Assembly (NCBI GenBank): GCA_001632435.1
Contig: KV424014.1
Location: 26,247 to 90,246 of the forward strand
From: Calocera cornea HHB12733
Taxonomy: Eukaryota > Basidiomycota > Dacrymycetes > Dacrymycetales > Dacrymycetaceae
Reading direction: 5' to 3'
DNA: 64,000 nucleotides
Shown here: positions 34,246 through 45,600 of the stretch, piece after piece
Layout: each line of letters begins with the position of its first letter
Numbering within the stretch: the stretch's first letter is position 1
Position numbers and translations under genes: made by a program
The notes under the pieces: generated by a model
The model's database searches: none
What the model was told of the DNA's origin: nothing
What the model saw: only the letters and a program-made list of their open reading frames with translations

Positions 34246-34824
34246 ATGGCAGACGTCCCTTGGCTTTCCGCAGCTGTTTGTCTCCTCTACTGGGTCCTCA
34301 GAGAACGCGGGAACCAAAGACGTGGCATCCCTATTTTCGGAAACACATTCCAAATGCCATCCAAATCCTCAAACTTGCCGAATGGGCGACACAATATGGT
34401 GGGAAACTGGTCTCCATTCACTTCTCGTCCTCCGACTGAAATTGCATGGCGTGATGGCATATACTAAATCACAGGTCCTGTATACTCCTACAGCATTATG
34501 GGCCAGCCAGTCATCGTCCTCAATAGTGCCAAGAAAGCTGCCGACGTCTTGGACCGCTTATCGGCCAAGACTTCGAATCGCATATGTGTCGGAAAGGACC
34601 TGGCAATGAACTCGCTGTGGATCTCAATTTCACACTTGCTTTGAGCCTTCGAATTCAGGAAGGGTAGGGATGCTCAAGGTCATGAGATCAGCCTATCCGG
34701 ACCGGGTTTCCTTGATAGAACTTCTTCGGTCGAACCGGTGCAATTTTATCTTGAATTCGTCCCCCGTTATGCTGACCTCGCAGAGCGCTTGAAAGCGAAC
34801 AGCCTCGAGGACGTAGTTGTGTGA
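34246..34824 (+). pseudogene. Cytochrome P450 pseudogene with large internal deletion
   Basis: Recognisable parts in order: an N-terminal anchor and RGIPIFGNTFQMPSK (the PPGPKG hinge is mostly lost). Then, after a frameshift, LKLAEWATQYG, and an intron 34399-34474 in the usual place. Exon 2 reads GPVYSYSIMGQPVIVLNSAK. At about 34577 the sequence jumps from KTSNR directly to RICVGKDLAMNS, the heme loop. Helices B' to L, including ExxR and PERF, are gone. TGA at 34642-34644 replaces the conserved Trp of LLWAF, and the tail (VPRYADLAERLK) ends at 34824. It cannot fold as a P450. The flanks of the deletion share a CGCAT/CGCATT-like string, which would fit a microhomology-mediated deletion. Confidence 0.9.
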
Positions 34825-35387
34825 TAGCAGATGTCCATACTCTGGGCCCACGTACCTTGATAATGACGACCATTCGAAATCTATGATCAGAGGTGCTGGG
34901 AGGGACGACGAGCCATTGGTATGTACAGCTGCCGCGCGAGGTTCTTCGGTCTGGCGGAAACAGATATAGACGCGTTTGATCGTGCATGCACGGACCACCA
35001 CCGACATGTTCCTGTGGATACTCTGAGCTTGATCGCATCTTGGAAGCTCTCGCATAATAGCCGGGGCTCTCATGCTCCAGCAAGCACTGGTGCAACGTGT
35101 CCGCTTGCCCGCTCAACGCTGTCGCGTAGGAGATCCGCTGCACCAACCCGCCATCTCTCCGAGGGCTTCATGCCATGTCAAGGAGCATCCCGTTCTCCGC
35201 CTCGGGATTCCTTTCAGGTCCATCGACAGTCTTGCCACATGATCAGTGACTGGTGGCCCTAATCTAAACCGCTCCTCCTGATATGATTTCCTCAAAGTGT
35301 AGAGTCCCTCGCCAAATGGCGCCACGCGACCACTGGTCAACACTGACATCTCGACTGCCGTCCTTATCTCTCCACCTCTCAATGTCG
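34825..35387. other. Intergenic, pseudogene to third P450
   Basis: About 0.56 kb with no supported gene; it ends at the TATA box of the third P450. Confidence 0.4.
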
Positions 35388-35395
35388 TATAAATA
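35388..35395 (+). promoter_or_regulatory. TATA box of third P450
   Basis: TATAAATA, 33 nt before the ATG at 35429; the best consensus in the array. Confidence 0.55.
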
Positions 35396-35428
35396 TGAGC
35401 GGTGTGTGGAACGTTCTGCCCAGACGCC

Positions 35429-37364
35429 ATGGGGAATCTACTTGGGACAGCAATCCTCCTGCCGCTGGCACTTGCTCTGCTCATCCGTGCGTGGCGGCCT
35501 CGTCCGGCACATCCTTTTCCTCCTGGCCCGAAGGGAGTACCGTTTCTTGGGAGTGTCTTCGAGGTTCCTACTGAGCTACTTTGGGTGAAGCTTGTCGAGT
35601 GGTACAAAGAATATGGTGAGTAACTATCCCAGACATAGAGAGGTTCCACGAATGAGACATCTTCTCAGGGCCTATATATTCATATACTGTCCTCGGCCAG
35701 CGCGTCGTCGTGATCAGCGGACTGAGAGAAGCAGGAGATATACTTGACCGAATGTCTGCAAAGACATCGGACAGAAGCAGGTTGATCAAGGTCCATGATT
35801 ATCTGACGCGTGGGAAGGAGTTAGGGCTTCTTCCTCGAAACGACGTGTGGGTGCTCTCATCCAATGTGAACCGCATATGTATTAGCGTTGATGCTGATGA
35901 GGATGAAAGCTGGAGAGCACACCGGCGTGCTGCACACGAGAGCTTTAATAGTCGCGCTGCGCAAGACTATCATCTGGTGCAGGAAGAAGAGTCCCGAGTC
36001 CTCGTCAAGGACCTTCTCAACCATCCAGGGGCCAATGCGGACGATCACATCTTCCGATTTTCGACGTCCATCGCTTGGCGTGCGTCTTTCGGACACGAAC
36101 TGATTCCCCTCGAAGGACCGGATCCATCGCTGCCTCTACAGGAGATATTTAAAGCTATATTCACCGGTTTCATCCCTGGAAACTCCATAGTGGATCTGTT
36201 TCCCTTCCTTAATCCCATCATCGCCAGGTCGAAGTTCATCCGACGGTCAGCACCTTTGCCTACTCCTCTGCAGTCAGTTCGTGATTGTCATTGCCAGACA
36301 CGCCGACAGGTCCTACGAAGATGCCACTGCCTTTTTCGTCAAGTCTTTTTCCGATCCTCAGGTGAGTCAATTACGCGACGTACGGATACTAGTATTACAG
36401 CTACGCAGGTGGATGGTGTTCCGTCCCTCAGCAGTAAACTGAAAGACACCGGTCACCATTTCGGGATGGGAGATGAGCTCGATTGTGGATGGGTTTCTGG
36501 AACCGTGTTGTGAGTGCACATTAGTTACTATGCGTATCGTAGGCTAGCTAAAAGGACTGTCAGCATTGCCGCACAAGACACGGTAGGAGATATCAACACT
36601 ATCAGCGAATCTCTAACTCAAATTTGTATAGACGATGGCAGCCCTCAGATGGTTCCTTGTCGCCATGATACTTTATCCTGAAGCTGCGTTAGCCGCAAGA
36701 GAACAACTCGACCGCGTCCTAGGGGATCGGCCGCCCACATTTGCGGACTATGAAGAGCTACCTCAGATTGAAGCGCTTGTCAAGGAACTGTTGCGCTGGA
36801 GACCCCCGACGCCGGCAGGTCTGGTCCATATGGCTTCCGAGGTAAGTGGATGACAGGATGAGCTGTGTCCCGCCTGATCCCGGCATCAGGACATTATCTA
36901 TGATGGATTCTTGATTCCCAAAGGCGCGGTTTTGATGCCCAATGCGTGGTAGGTCGCCACAACATGCGTTGACGCTCTTGTGCTAAACAGTCTCAAGGTC
37001 CCTTTGCCGCGATCCATCCGTGTATCCGGCTGGTGAAGCGTTTGACCCATCTGGGTTCCTCGACGACAATGGAAACTTGAGGCGTCCGCCGCTTGATACA
37101 CACGACGACTATCCGGTCTTCGGCCACGGAAGGCGCATTTGTGTCGGTAGAGCTCTCGCAAAAAACTCGCTGTGGATCTCCATCGCCTGTGTCCTTTGGG
37201 CCTTCGACATTGAGAAAGGTGTGGACGAACACGGAGTGGAGGTCACTCCCGATCCGCTGGATTTCATTGATCATGGAGTGACTGTATGGCCCAAATCGTT
37301 TCCCGTCAAGCTGGTTCCTCGCTACCCCGACCTGGCCGACCGGCTGAAGCCGGAGCCTGCTTGA
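35429..37364 (+). CDS. Cytochrome P450, array copy 3 (PERF arginine replaced)
   Basis: Exons: 35429-35615, 35669-35846, 35910-36245, 36298-36361, 36409-36509, 36564-36582, 36632-36841, 36890-36948, 36998-37364, giving 506 aa. Marks: PPGPKGVPFLGS, helix C WRAHRRAAHE, helix I IAAQDT, helix K ELLR, and heme loop FGHGRRICVG with Cys433. Exon 3 is 336 nt, exactly 33 + 303, so the intron between exons 3 and 4 of the sister genes was lost cleanly. The PERF region reads FDPSGF: the Arg of the Glu-Arg-Arg triad is Gly (GGG near 37052). This residue is almost invariant in P450s and helps lock heme, so activity or stability may be altered. The 63-nt intron 35847-35909 is a multiple of three and stop-free, so its retention would add 21 residues. 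Confidence 0.9.
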
Positions 37365-37893
37365 TTAACAAGGGTGATAGGGAGTGACAAAAGTCGTTTG
37401 TTTTGTAATTGTGATCTCTGCAAGGCCGGATGCCACAACGGACATCACCATTTCCTTGATACATCAGGAAACCGTTTGCAATAGTCGTTTGTCCTCACAG
37501 CCTCGGTCAAGCGCGCGTCGGACCAATACGCGAGTGCGAATATTGCGCACTGAATGGTTATTATCTTACACGCTCATGCCAGCAGTTTGCAGTCCCTATG
37601 AGAGCTCTTTTCCCCTCTCTGCACTGGCAACGCCATAGAATAGTCGACTAGCAATGCGCGGATTGACTTGTAACATCTTGTCCTTTGGCAATGTCGGCCG
37701 CAGAGTCGCGTATGACACCTGTCAGGGATCCTCCCTGTCTCGCGCCCGTCGACTGCGACTATTTTGCCGGTGCTCCTCTCCGGCTACACAGCGCCTACAT
37801 ACTCTACATTCCAGTCGACCACTAGTAGCCCCTCTTTCATCCCCACGGTCCTTATCTGCTAGGAGCTCATCCACCCTCTCTTTACTACAAGAA
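37365..37893. other. Intergenic, third P450 to arginase
   Basis: About 0.5 kb. No gene seen; presumably the arginase promoter. The last 150 nt are CT-rich. Confidence 0.45.
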
Positions 37894-39587
37894 ATGGAGA
37901 CCAAGAGCCCGTTCCTTTCCGAGCCCAAGACCGTATCGGTGAGTGCCGGAATTGGAGACGACGCGTGCCCGCAGCTGAATCGCATACAGATTGTCGGTTG
38001 CCCCTTCCGGTACGTTCCCGTGTTTGCTCAGTTTCATGTGCACGCCTAAATGTCTGTCGTCGTGCAACAGTGGGGGTCAGGTGCGTTCCTTGCCGCGCGT
38101 TTCCCATGTCGCTGTCTAATACAATGTCGTTGTAACGTCAAGTCGCGCGCGGGCGTCGACGAGGGCCCCATCTACCTCGTCAAAGCTGGGCTGGTACAGC
38201 AGATCGAGGAGCTTGGTTGGAAGGTCAACTTTAATGGGCACCATCAATTCGAGGGCATCGAGCAGGAATTAGCGCCCATCAGAGATGCGGACGTGCTCGG
38301 GACAGTCAAGAACCCAAAGCTCGTAAGTCGCGTATGCGAGGCGGTCGCGAAGACCGTTGGGGACCATGCGAGGAAGGGCGAGCTACCGCTGACTCTGGGA
38401 GGGGACCATAGTCTGGTGCGCATATACCGTCCGTCTAAAGCCTGCACGAGTACTGACGAATAGACAGGCAATGGGTACCGTCTCTGGCGTCTTCAGGTGG
38501 GTCAACGCCGCCTGCTGCCGAGAACGACCGCTTAATTGTGCTTCAGCGCTTACCCCGATGCCTGCCTGATCTGGTGTGACGCTCACGCGGACATCAATAC
38601 GGTCGAGTCAACCGACTCTGGCAACCTGCACGGGATGCCGGTATCGTTCTTGCTCGGCATCGGGGAGAAGCTGCCTATGTTCGAGTGGCTCAAGCCTGTG
38701 CTCACGCCCGAGCGAATCGTCTATATCGGCTTGCGGGATGTCGACAAGGCGGAGAAGAAGATCTTGAAGGATAATGGGATCAAGGCGTTCAGCATGCATG
38801 AGGTCGACAAGTAAGTTGAGGCCGTGCCGCCGTTTCAGACTCGCTAATGGAATGAGAATAGGTACGGAATTGGCAAGGTTGTCGAGATGGCGCTGGATCA
38901 CGTCAACCCCAAGCGGACTCTGCCCATACATTTGTCCTTCGATGTGGACGCTCTGGTGCCTTCTCCTGTTCCCAAGTCCACAGCCACAATTTCTGACCGT
39001 TCCGCAGGATCCGACTGTCGCACCTTCCACCGGCACACCGGTTAGTGTATCTTATCTACTCATTTGAGAAGGATCTTACGATGGTCACCACGTTGCAGGT
39101 GCGCGGTGGTCTTTCCTTCCGCGAAGGACACTACATCTGCGAAGCGATCTGCGAGACCGGCCTGCTTGTCGGACTGGACATCATGGTGCGTTCGTTCGTT
39201 CATCCCATCACTGCATTTCTCTTTCCGTGTTCTTGCTCCTTGCTTCTCTTCTTGCTCCCACATCCGCGCAATTTCACTCTTCCCCCGGAAGAAGAGCCGG
39301 GATCCCGCATCTTCGCGGAACAAATGGCCGTGTTTCTTGCGCTGGTTACATTTCGAGTTTCCTTTCTTGGCCGTCAAGGTTCTGTGTCCTGAGCAGTCAC
39401 TGATGCGGCTGTTGCGATCAACAGGAGGTGAATCCCGCGCTTCCCAACATGGACGACAAGATGTCCGTCAAGCAGACGGTCGCGATCGGCTGCTCCCTGA
39501 CAAGGGCTTCGCTCGGTGAGACGCATTCTGTTCCATCCCATAGGACAGGGGGACTCACGAAAGTTTGCAGGCGAAACACTGCTCTAG
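37894..39587 (+). CDS. CAR1: Arginase
   Basis: Mn-dependent hydrolase that splits arginine to ornithine and urea, for nitrogen use. Exons: 37894-37938, 37990-38009, 38071-38080, 38143-38415, 38468-38496, 38547-38810, 38862-38955, 39008-39040, 39099-39185, 39425-39515, 39571-39587, giving 320 aa, the normal length. Metal ligands visible: GGDHSL (His114), DAHAD (Asp137, His139, Asp141) and FDVDALDP (Asp241, Asp243, rejoined across an intron). The third exon is only 10 nt and supplies the RGGQ turn. The tenth intron is long (239 nt); the others are 50-62 nt. The fourth intron starts GTGCGCATATACC, as in the F-box/LRR gene. No targeting peptide is seen, so it is cytosolic. It is not evidently linked in function to the neighbouring P450s. 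Confidence 0.94.
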
Positions 39588-40184
39588 ATGGGCGTGAAGC
39601 CCCTGGCGTTGTGCTAACGAAATCATCGGACCTCATCCCACTTGCACGATATCCTTATGCTTACGACCGTTTTGCCAGCCATCGTTACACCGTATTGCTT
39701 TTATGAGATTATATATTTCTGGCGTGATGAGATTGCCTGTAGCATGTGGGAGATGTAGCGTAAGCGTATGAGAGCGCAGCGTACATATGTATGTACAGCG
39801 TCTAGAGTACATGAAATGTGCATAGGGTACGGGTCCGTACCAATGGTGGACGACGGCACACAAGACAAGGAAACAATAAACGAGCATGACAAGCAGGGAA
39901 GGGGTGTATGTACTGTGTCGGTAATGTGTGGTAAGATGTGATGCGGTCAAGGTAGAATGTAGTAGCAAGAAATAATGGGAAATGCTGCAATGGCAGCGAG
40001 TCCTCGATGTACAGCCGAGCCGGTGTCATAAACGATAGTCGACGTGGGCAAGTTTTGTCGAGCGAAGTGATCGCCCAGGTCGTAATGTAGTGATATCCAG
40101 AGAAGTAACCCAAGAGAAGCCGCACCTGTGTCCTCCACCCTCGTTCCGCCGCGCTCCTGTCTCCTCCCTTCGTGGGCCGGGAGG
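39588..40184. other. Convergent intergenic region
   Basis: About 0.6 kb between the arginase and Zn2Cys6 stop codons. It is AT-richer and holds both 3' flanks. No gene seen. Confidence 0.45.
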
Positions 40185-42659
40185 CTAATATCCAAAAGTG
40201 CGCACGGCGGTGCCCAGCGTGCGCTGCGGGGAGATGCCCATGTCTGGCACTGCAGCCGCGGCGGACGAGTCGCCGCTGTCGGGCGGGGTGATGGCTGAGT
40301 ACCCATACGCATGCATCTCCGCGAGACCGGAGAGGGAGAGGGAGAGCGCGCGGCCAGCGGCAAAGTCCGCTGCGGCGGGGGAGAGGACCGCAGCGGGGTT
40401 CGGGTGCATGCCGTCGCTCGCCGAGGTCGAGGTCGAGGTGGACCCGCTGCTGGCGGTGCCGAGCCGGCCGTCGGTGGGGAGGGCGGAGCTGGGGAAGGTG
40501 GGAAGCGCCGAGCCGGGCAGGGGCGGCATCGAGTCGCTTGGCGACGCGGAGAGGGCGGAGGCGCCGGAGGAGGGCGTCCTACATCGGATTGGGTCAGCTG
40601 GGCTCCTGAGAGAGTGGGTGGCCCACGACCAAATGCGCGGTCTAGAAGAGGGAGGGTCGATGGCCAGAATGGTGGGGGAAGGAATGGACAGCGTGGTGGT
40701 AGGGGAGCAGTGAGCTAAGGGTTGGATGGTGCTCCCGCTCGGGGACGTCGCCGACCACACACGGGCTCAGAAACGTTCCACCGGAACCAGACGGGCAGCG
40801 TAACCACCAGGGTGACCACCAGGGCCGCACCGCGCAACGAAACTGAAATGACGAGCGGCCAACCCAGCAGAAACGGCCTGCGCACTGTGGACTGACGAGA
40901 GGGAAGAGAGGCTTACCGTGAGTGACCGCGGTCGTCCACCATCGCGGTCATGTATGCGAGCTGGGCAGGGCTCATCGGCTGCGGCTTGACGATGCCATGG
41001 TCGTGGCTGCCGTATCCGACGATGCCATGGTCGTGGCTGCCGTATCCGTGACTGGGGCCACCGTACCCCTTCGCAGTGAGCAGCTGCGCCGCGTCGCCGC
41101 CCTCTGGGGAAGCGCCGTCCTGCGGGAAATGCATGCCCACGCTGGGGTAGGCGATCCCGTAGGGGTAGGCGAGGTACTGAACGCCCTCTGTGGTAGGGGT
41201 GAAGTCCGAGGCGATGGGGCCCATGCCGGGGATGCCGGGGAGGTATTGTGCGTGCTGCTGGGCGCTGGCGAGGTACGCCGTGGGCGGGATGAAGCCATAG
41301 GGCATTTGGGCGGGCGGCATAGGTGGGTCAGGGAATGTGGGCATGCCCAGCCCATGCTCGGGGCGAACGTTGAGCCCTAGCGTGCCGGGAGCAGGGGCGC
41401 GCCGCCCGGCAGGAGTGAAGAGGGAGGGCGTGCCTGCACCGGACCCGGAGCCGGCGCTGTCCGTCTCTGGTGGGGCTTCGACGGAGAGCCGAGTCTTGCC
41501 AGAGTGCCGGCTGCCGTTGGAAAGCGAGCGCTCGTGCAGCATCGCACTCGAGCTGGACCGCGACATACCGTGACGCATGGTGACCAGAGAGGATGGGGAT
41601 GGGCGGGATCCATCAGCAGGACGTGCCAGGCGTGCAGTGAGGTTGCCCAGGCTTGCGACCTTGCGCGGGGCTTGGGCGTCCTGCGGGGCACCAGTAGCGG
41701 GACCAACTCCAAACTTCTCCTCGGTCGGAGAAGGCGTGCCGGTGCCGGTGGACGTGGGCGAGCGGCCGTCGCGCGAGTCGCGCGAGTTGACTGAGCCGGA
41801 GAGCGAGGCGAGCGAGGTGCGCGGCTGGATGCCCTTCGAGCTCTGGTTCTTGAGCCTGTTGGGCCCGCGCATGCGCCGCTCGGGCGCGTAATTGCACTCG
41901 TAGCCGCGCTGGAGGCAGCGGGCGCACGTCGGCCGGCCACCGTTGCACTGCGTAAGCACAATCACTCGATCAGAATATATTCTAGGAAGATAAATAATGA
42001 AGGATTACCCTGGCTTTGCGCTCGCGGCACTTCTCGCACGCTTGCTCGATGCGCTGCCTACCGCAGGGCAGGGTTTGCTTGATGAACATGGTGTTGTCGA
42101 ACGACGGCGCGAGTCCACCGTAACCGGCAGTAGAGGTCATCGTGCCTCCATACTGGTGGTTCTGGTACGGGTAAGGGTTGTAGGCCGGAGCCGTAGGCTG
42201 CGCGCCGAGGTTAGGCAGCATAGGGATGCGCGGCGGGAGCGGCTCCATGCTGCTGCTCGTGCTTGGTGATCCTCCAGGTGAGAGCGCGGGCACACCCGGG
42301 ATGCTGAACGGCATGGCGGACGCGGTGGTCGATGCGGATCCCGGGGAGGACGCGTGCGTGGACGCGGGGGTGAGCAGGTGGCCGGCCTGCTGCGCAGGCT
42401 GGGAGATGTCGACGCGGAGGTGCGGGTGGGGCAGGTGCTGCGGGAGGAGGGACGGGTCGGAGAGCTGCTCGAGGTAGTCCCACGTTGTGAATGTCACGTC
42501 GCCCTGCTTGTGCTGGTGGCCATTTGCAGTCTGGTCCTGCTGCTGTGGGTAAGGTGATTGATGCTGTTGCTGCTGCTGCTGTGGGGGAATCGGTTCCTGT
42601 CCTGTCCAGGCAAACTGGGGAGGCGCAGGGTTGAACTGTCCGGTGTGCTGTCCTTCCAT
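40185..42659 (-). CDS. Zn(2)-Cys(6) transcription factor
   Basis: Exons in transcript order: 42659-42009, 41947-40917, 40578-40185, giving 691 aa. The binuclear zinc cluster sits mid-protein: Cys208, 211, 218, 225, 228 and 235 (CEKCRERKAR, then CNGGRPTCARCLQRGYEC). The first intron falls exactly between the second and third Cys. The N-terminus is Gln/Pro-rich with a WDYLEQL segment. The rest is Ser/Pro/Gly-rich low complexity, suiting an activation domain, and no fungal-specific middle homology domain is seen. It contains a perfect 10-residue tandem repeat (GYGSHDHGIV). The last intron is long (338 nt), so an extra exon there is possible. It is nuclear by family; targets are unknown. It lies downstream of the P450 array and arginase. 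Confidence 0.85.
40988..41047 (-). repeat. Perfect 30-bp tandem duplication in the Zn2Cys6 gene
   Basis: Positions 40988-41017 and 41018-41047 are identical. On the minus strand the unit encodes GYGSHDHGIV, so the duplication is in frame. Identity at all 30 positions suggests a recent event or a length-polymorphic site. Confidence 0.95.
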
Positions 42660-45600
42660 TGTGTCCGATGCGGGTGAGGGGAGATCAAGGGGGAGTATCC
42701 GATGGGTGGTTGATTCCTGTGGCGGAACGAGGGGGAGAGAGTGGGGGATCGCAGAGGGCGGAATGTGAGCAAGCTCTAATTGAGCGCGGGTTGAGCGGTA
42801 TATATGTCCTGTTGATGCGCGTGGGAGGGTGTACTTGCTGTAGTGTCGAGGTCGGAGGTTGGAGAAGAGCGCGCAGCTACCTCTGATGGACGGCGGGAGG
42901 GAGGAGAGCAGAGGGTGAGTGCAGGTGTGGACTAAGAGCTGGTGGTGTGTTTGTCGTCTGCCCTCACCTGTCGGGAGTAGCAGGAGCGTGAAAAGGGGTG
43001 GAGATGATAATAGGCTGTCGATGATGTGGTTAAAGAGGCTGCGACAGTGCTGACCAATGATGGGCTGGTCTGACCAGCGTATTCTAGACAGGCTTGCTGT
43101 TTCTGCTCCAGTGCTTCTGCCCTCGCGGGTCGGGGGGGGATGGGTGATTCTGGGTGGGATGATCGGCCGTCAGCCCTCGCCGCGCAGGAGGAGGGGCAGC
43201 GGGGATCCCGATCACCACAGGCGGGCCTGAGGCACAGACGCGGCCGCGCGCGTGATTGCCACGCTTGTGAGACCCAAGACCCGCGACCGTGAAGAGCGAA
43301 CCACGAAGCGAGCCGTGGACGGCACAGCGCACGCGCACGCGCGACCAACGATCGCGATTCGACGCGGGTGCAGCGCTTGCACAGGGGGGCGGCGGCGAAT
43401 GAGTTGCAGGAGAGAGGCGGGGCGGGGCGAGGTTAGTCAAGAACAGCAACCGTCTGAGCCTGAGCAAGGGCGGAGCCAGCCAGGGACCGGGATAGCGTGC
43501 TGCGTGCGTGCGTGCCGTGCCAGTGGCCAAACCCTGTGTGGCGCAAGAAACCTTGTCCGAGACCGTGAACTCCCCCGGGGGCTCTCCGGCGGTCGAGGGG
43601 AGGGGAGGATAGGAGAACGGGCGACGGGATACGGCACTTGGCACTGACTGGTCAGTACGGGTCAGCGGTCGGAGCTCGGACTACGAGGCGCGTCGTCAGC
43701 TGCGCCCCCCAGCGCGTGATGTCACCGCCGTCTCGGGAGGGCCGATGCAGGGGACGGGGACTGAGTCGCGAAGCGCGTCGCTGGAGAATCAGAAGCAGCG
43801 ACGAGACCGGGGTACGAGTGGTGTGGCCACCCGCTGTAGTACTGCACGGGCGTCTCCAGCAGCACTGCAGCACTTGCTCCTCCGGGATGGGCGTGATCCG
43901 TGGACGCCGTGCTGAGGGGACCTGAGGGCAGGCAGGCGGTAGTACTGGCCCGCCGGCCGACCTATCGTGATAAGTGCAGGTAGGCAGATTGGGCAGATTG
44001 GGCAGCCCGGCGCGTGCCGGCACCCCTCCGCACGAGCACGAGCACGCCCGCAACTGCAGCCATGCCATGCTGAATGTGATGAAATGCCTCCGGGCGCGCT
44101 CGGGGTTTGCCCAGTGGTCAGCCAGGGCTAGCGGGCCCTTGGCCACCGACCCTCCACGCAACCCGGGTCCAATTGGGGTGCGCAGCTGAGTTCTAATTCG
44201 GGGCGAGCGACACTGTAACTGAACTGGTGTGGTTCCTGCACCGAGTGCCACTGCAACGCACGACCACACTCCACGGCCACGGAGGAGACTGAATGAATCC
44301 GACTGTGTTCCCATTCCGACCACAACAGGCGTGGTCAGCGCCTGCGCTACGTGACGACGTGCGCGGTGCTCGGCAGCCGAGCGACCCGGTGGCAGCGGCT
44401 CGCCAGGGAAGGCAAGCGTTCTGCGCAGTACGCCCGCGAAACGTGGCGCCCGCGCATGCCGCAGGAGCACGCTCGCCGATGCCTGGGCGAACCGCGGGCG
44501 GGCAGGGCCGGTAACGCCATCGAATCGTCAATAACTCGTCAGTCGCGCGTGCGTTCGGAGCAGGCGCACAGAAGGTGATGTTATTTCCCATTACGACCGT
44601 TGCACCGGCTCCCTCGCCGGCCCGGCCCAGGGCGTCGCTATGCGAAGCCAGCGAGCGAGTTCCTGTTCGACAACGACGGCGTGCGATCAGCTCGCTTGCG
44701 CGCAGTTCAGTTTCTCGCAGCTCTTCCATCCAGCAGAAGCGGAAACCGAAGACCCTGTGGCCGACCCTAGCAATTTTTTTTACAAATGGAGCAGAACGCC
44801 GAAGGGGCAGAATGTATCCATGCGAGGAAAAGTTTGAAGAGAAATTGAACGAAAAGACGAATAGGATCGATTGCAAGCACGCGCGTGATGAATCTGGCTG
44901 ATGCGATGCAAGATGGAGCCCATCAGGATACGAACCCTTGCGCTTCCCCACCAGAATACCGGGCCGCTTCTGTTCTTCGTGGTCTTCGGATGGCTTCTTA
45001 TCGTGCGCGTTTGCACCGCGGCACGCGCCGGAATCACGAATGCAGATTGATGACCGTTGCTGGACACTCGCTTTCCATTTTCGGAGGCTATCGCGGAGTG
45101 AGGGGTCCAGAGAACACGTGTTATAGCGGACAGTACCATAATGCCATCTCTGCGGTGGCCTGCTTCCTCCTACTCCTCGACACTATCCACAATATAGCTC
45201 AGCTTGCGATCGTGCTCCCGTCGCGGTGGACCATCCAGCAGGGAAGTTGGTCCTGGTTACGGGGACCCATGTCTTCGACATCGCTGGCGGAGTTCGGTGG
45301 ATGCTCCCCCGAAGGCGCTGTCCTCGCTCTCCGAAGCCGCCGACGTAGCCCTCAAGTTGAGCGCTGGAGGATCGGCGAGGCACTGGCCATTGGTTGATCC
45401 AGCACTAGCCAATGTTCAGCTCATTGTCCACTTCCATCAGAGTCATAAATGGCGCACCCTCGTTACTGTCTGCCCTGGTCGATCAGGTACCGTCGGCAGG
45501 CCACGGAGGCCCGAGCGTGAGTGTGGCTCTGGAGCAATCATACCGCCGGCTTCTCCAGGTGATGGCAGCGACCCATGCTGACCAAGTAGGTTCCCCAACT

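Noticed and set aside
44930..44945. Reverse-strand GGTTCGTATCC resembling a tRNA B box
   Set aside because: The T stem does not pair and no upstream A box exists on that strand.
44193..44951. 252-codon minus-strand frame
   Set aside because: No recognisable domain; overlaps equally long + frames, as expected from composition.
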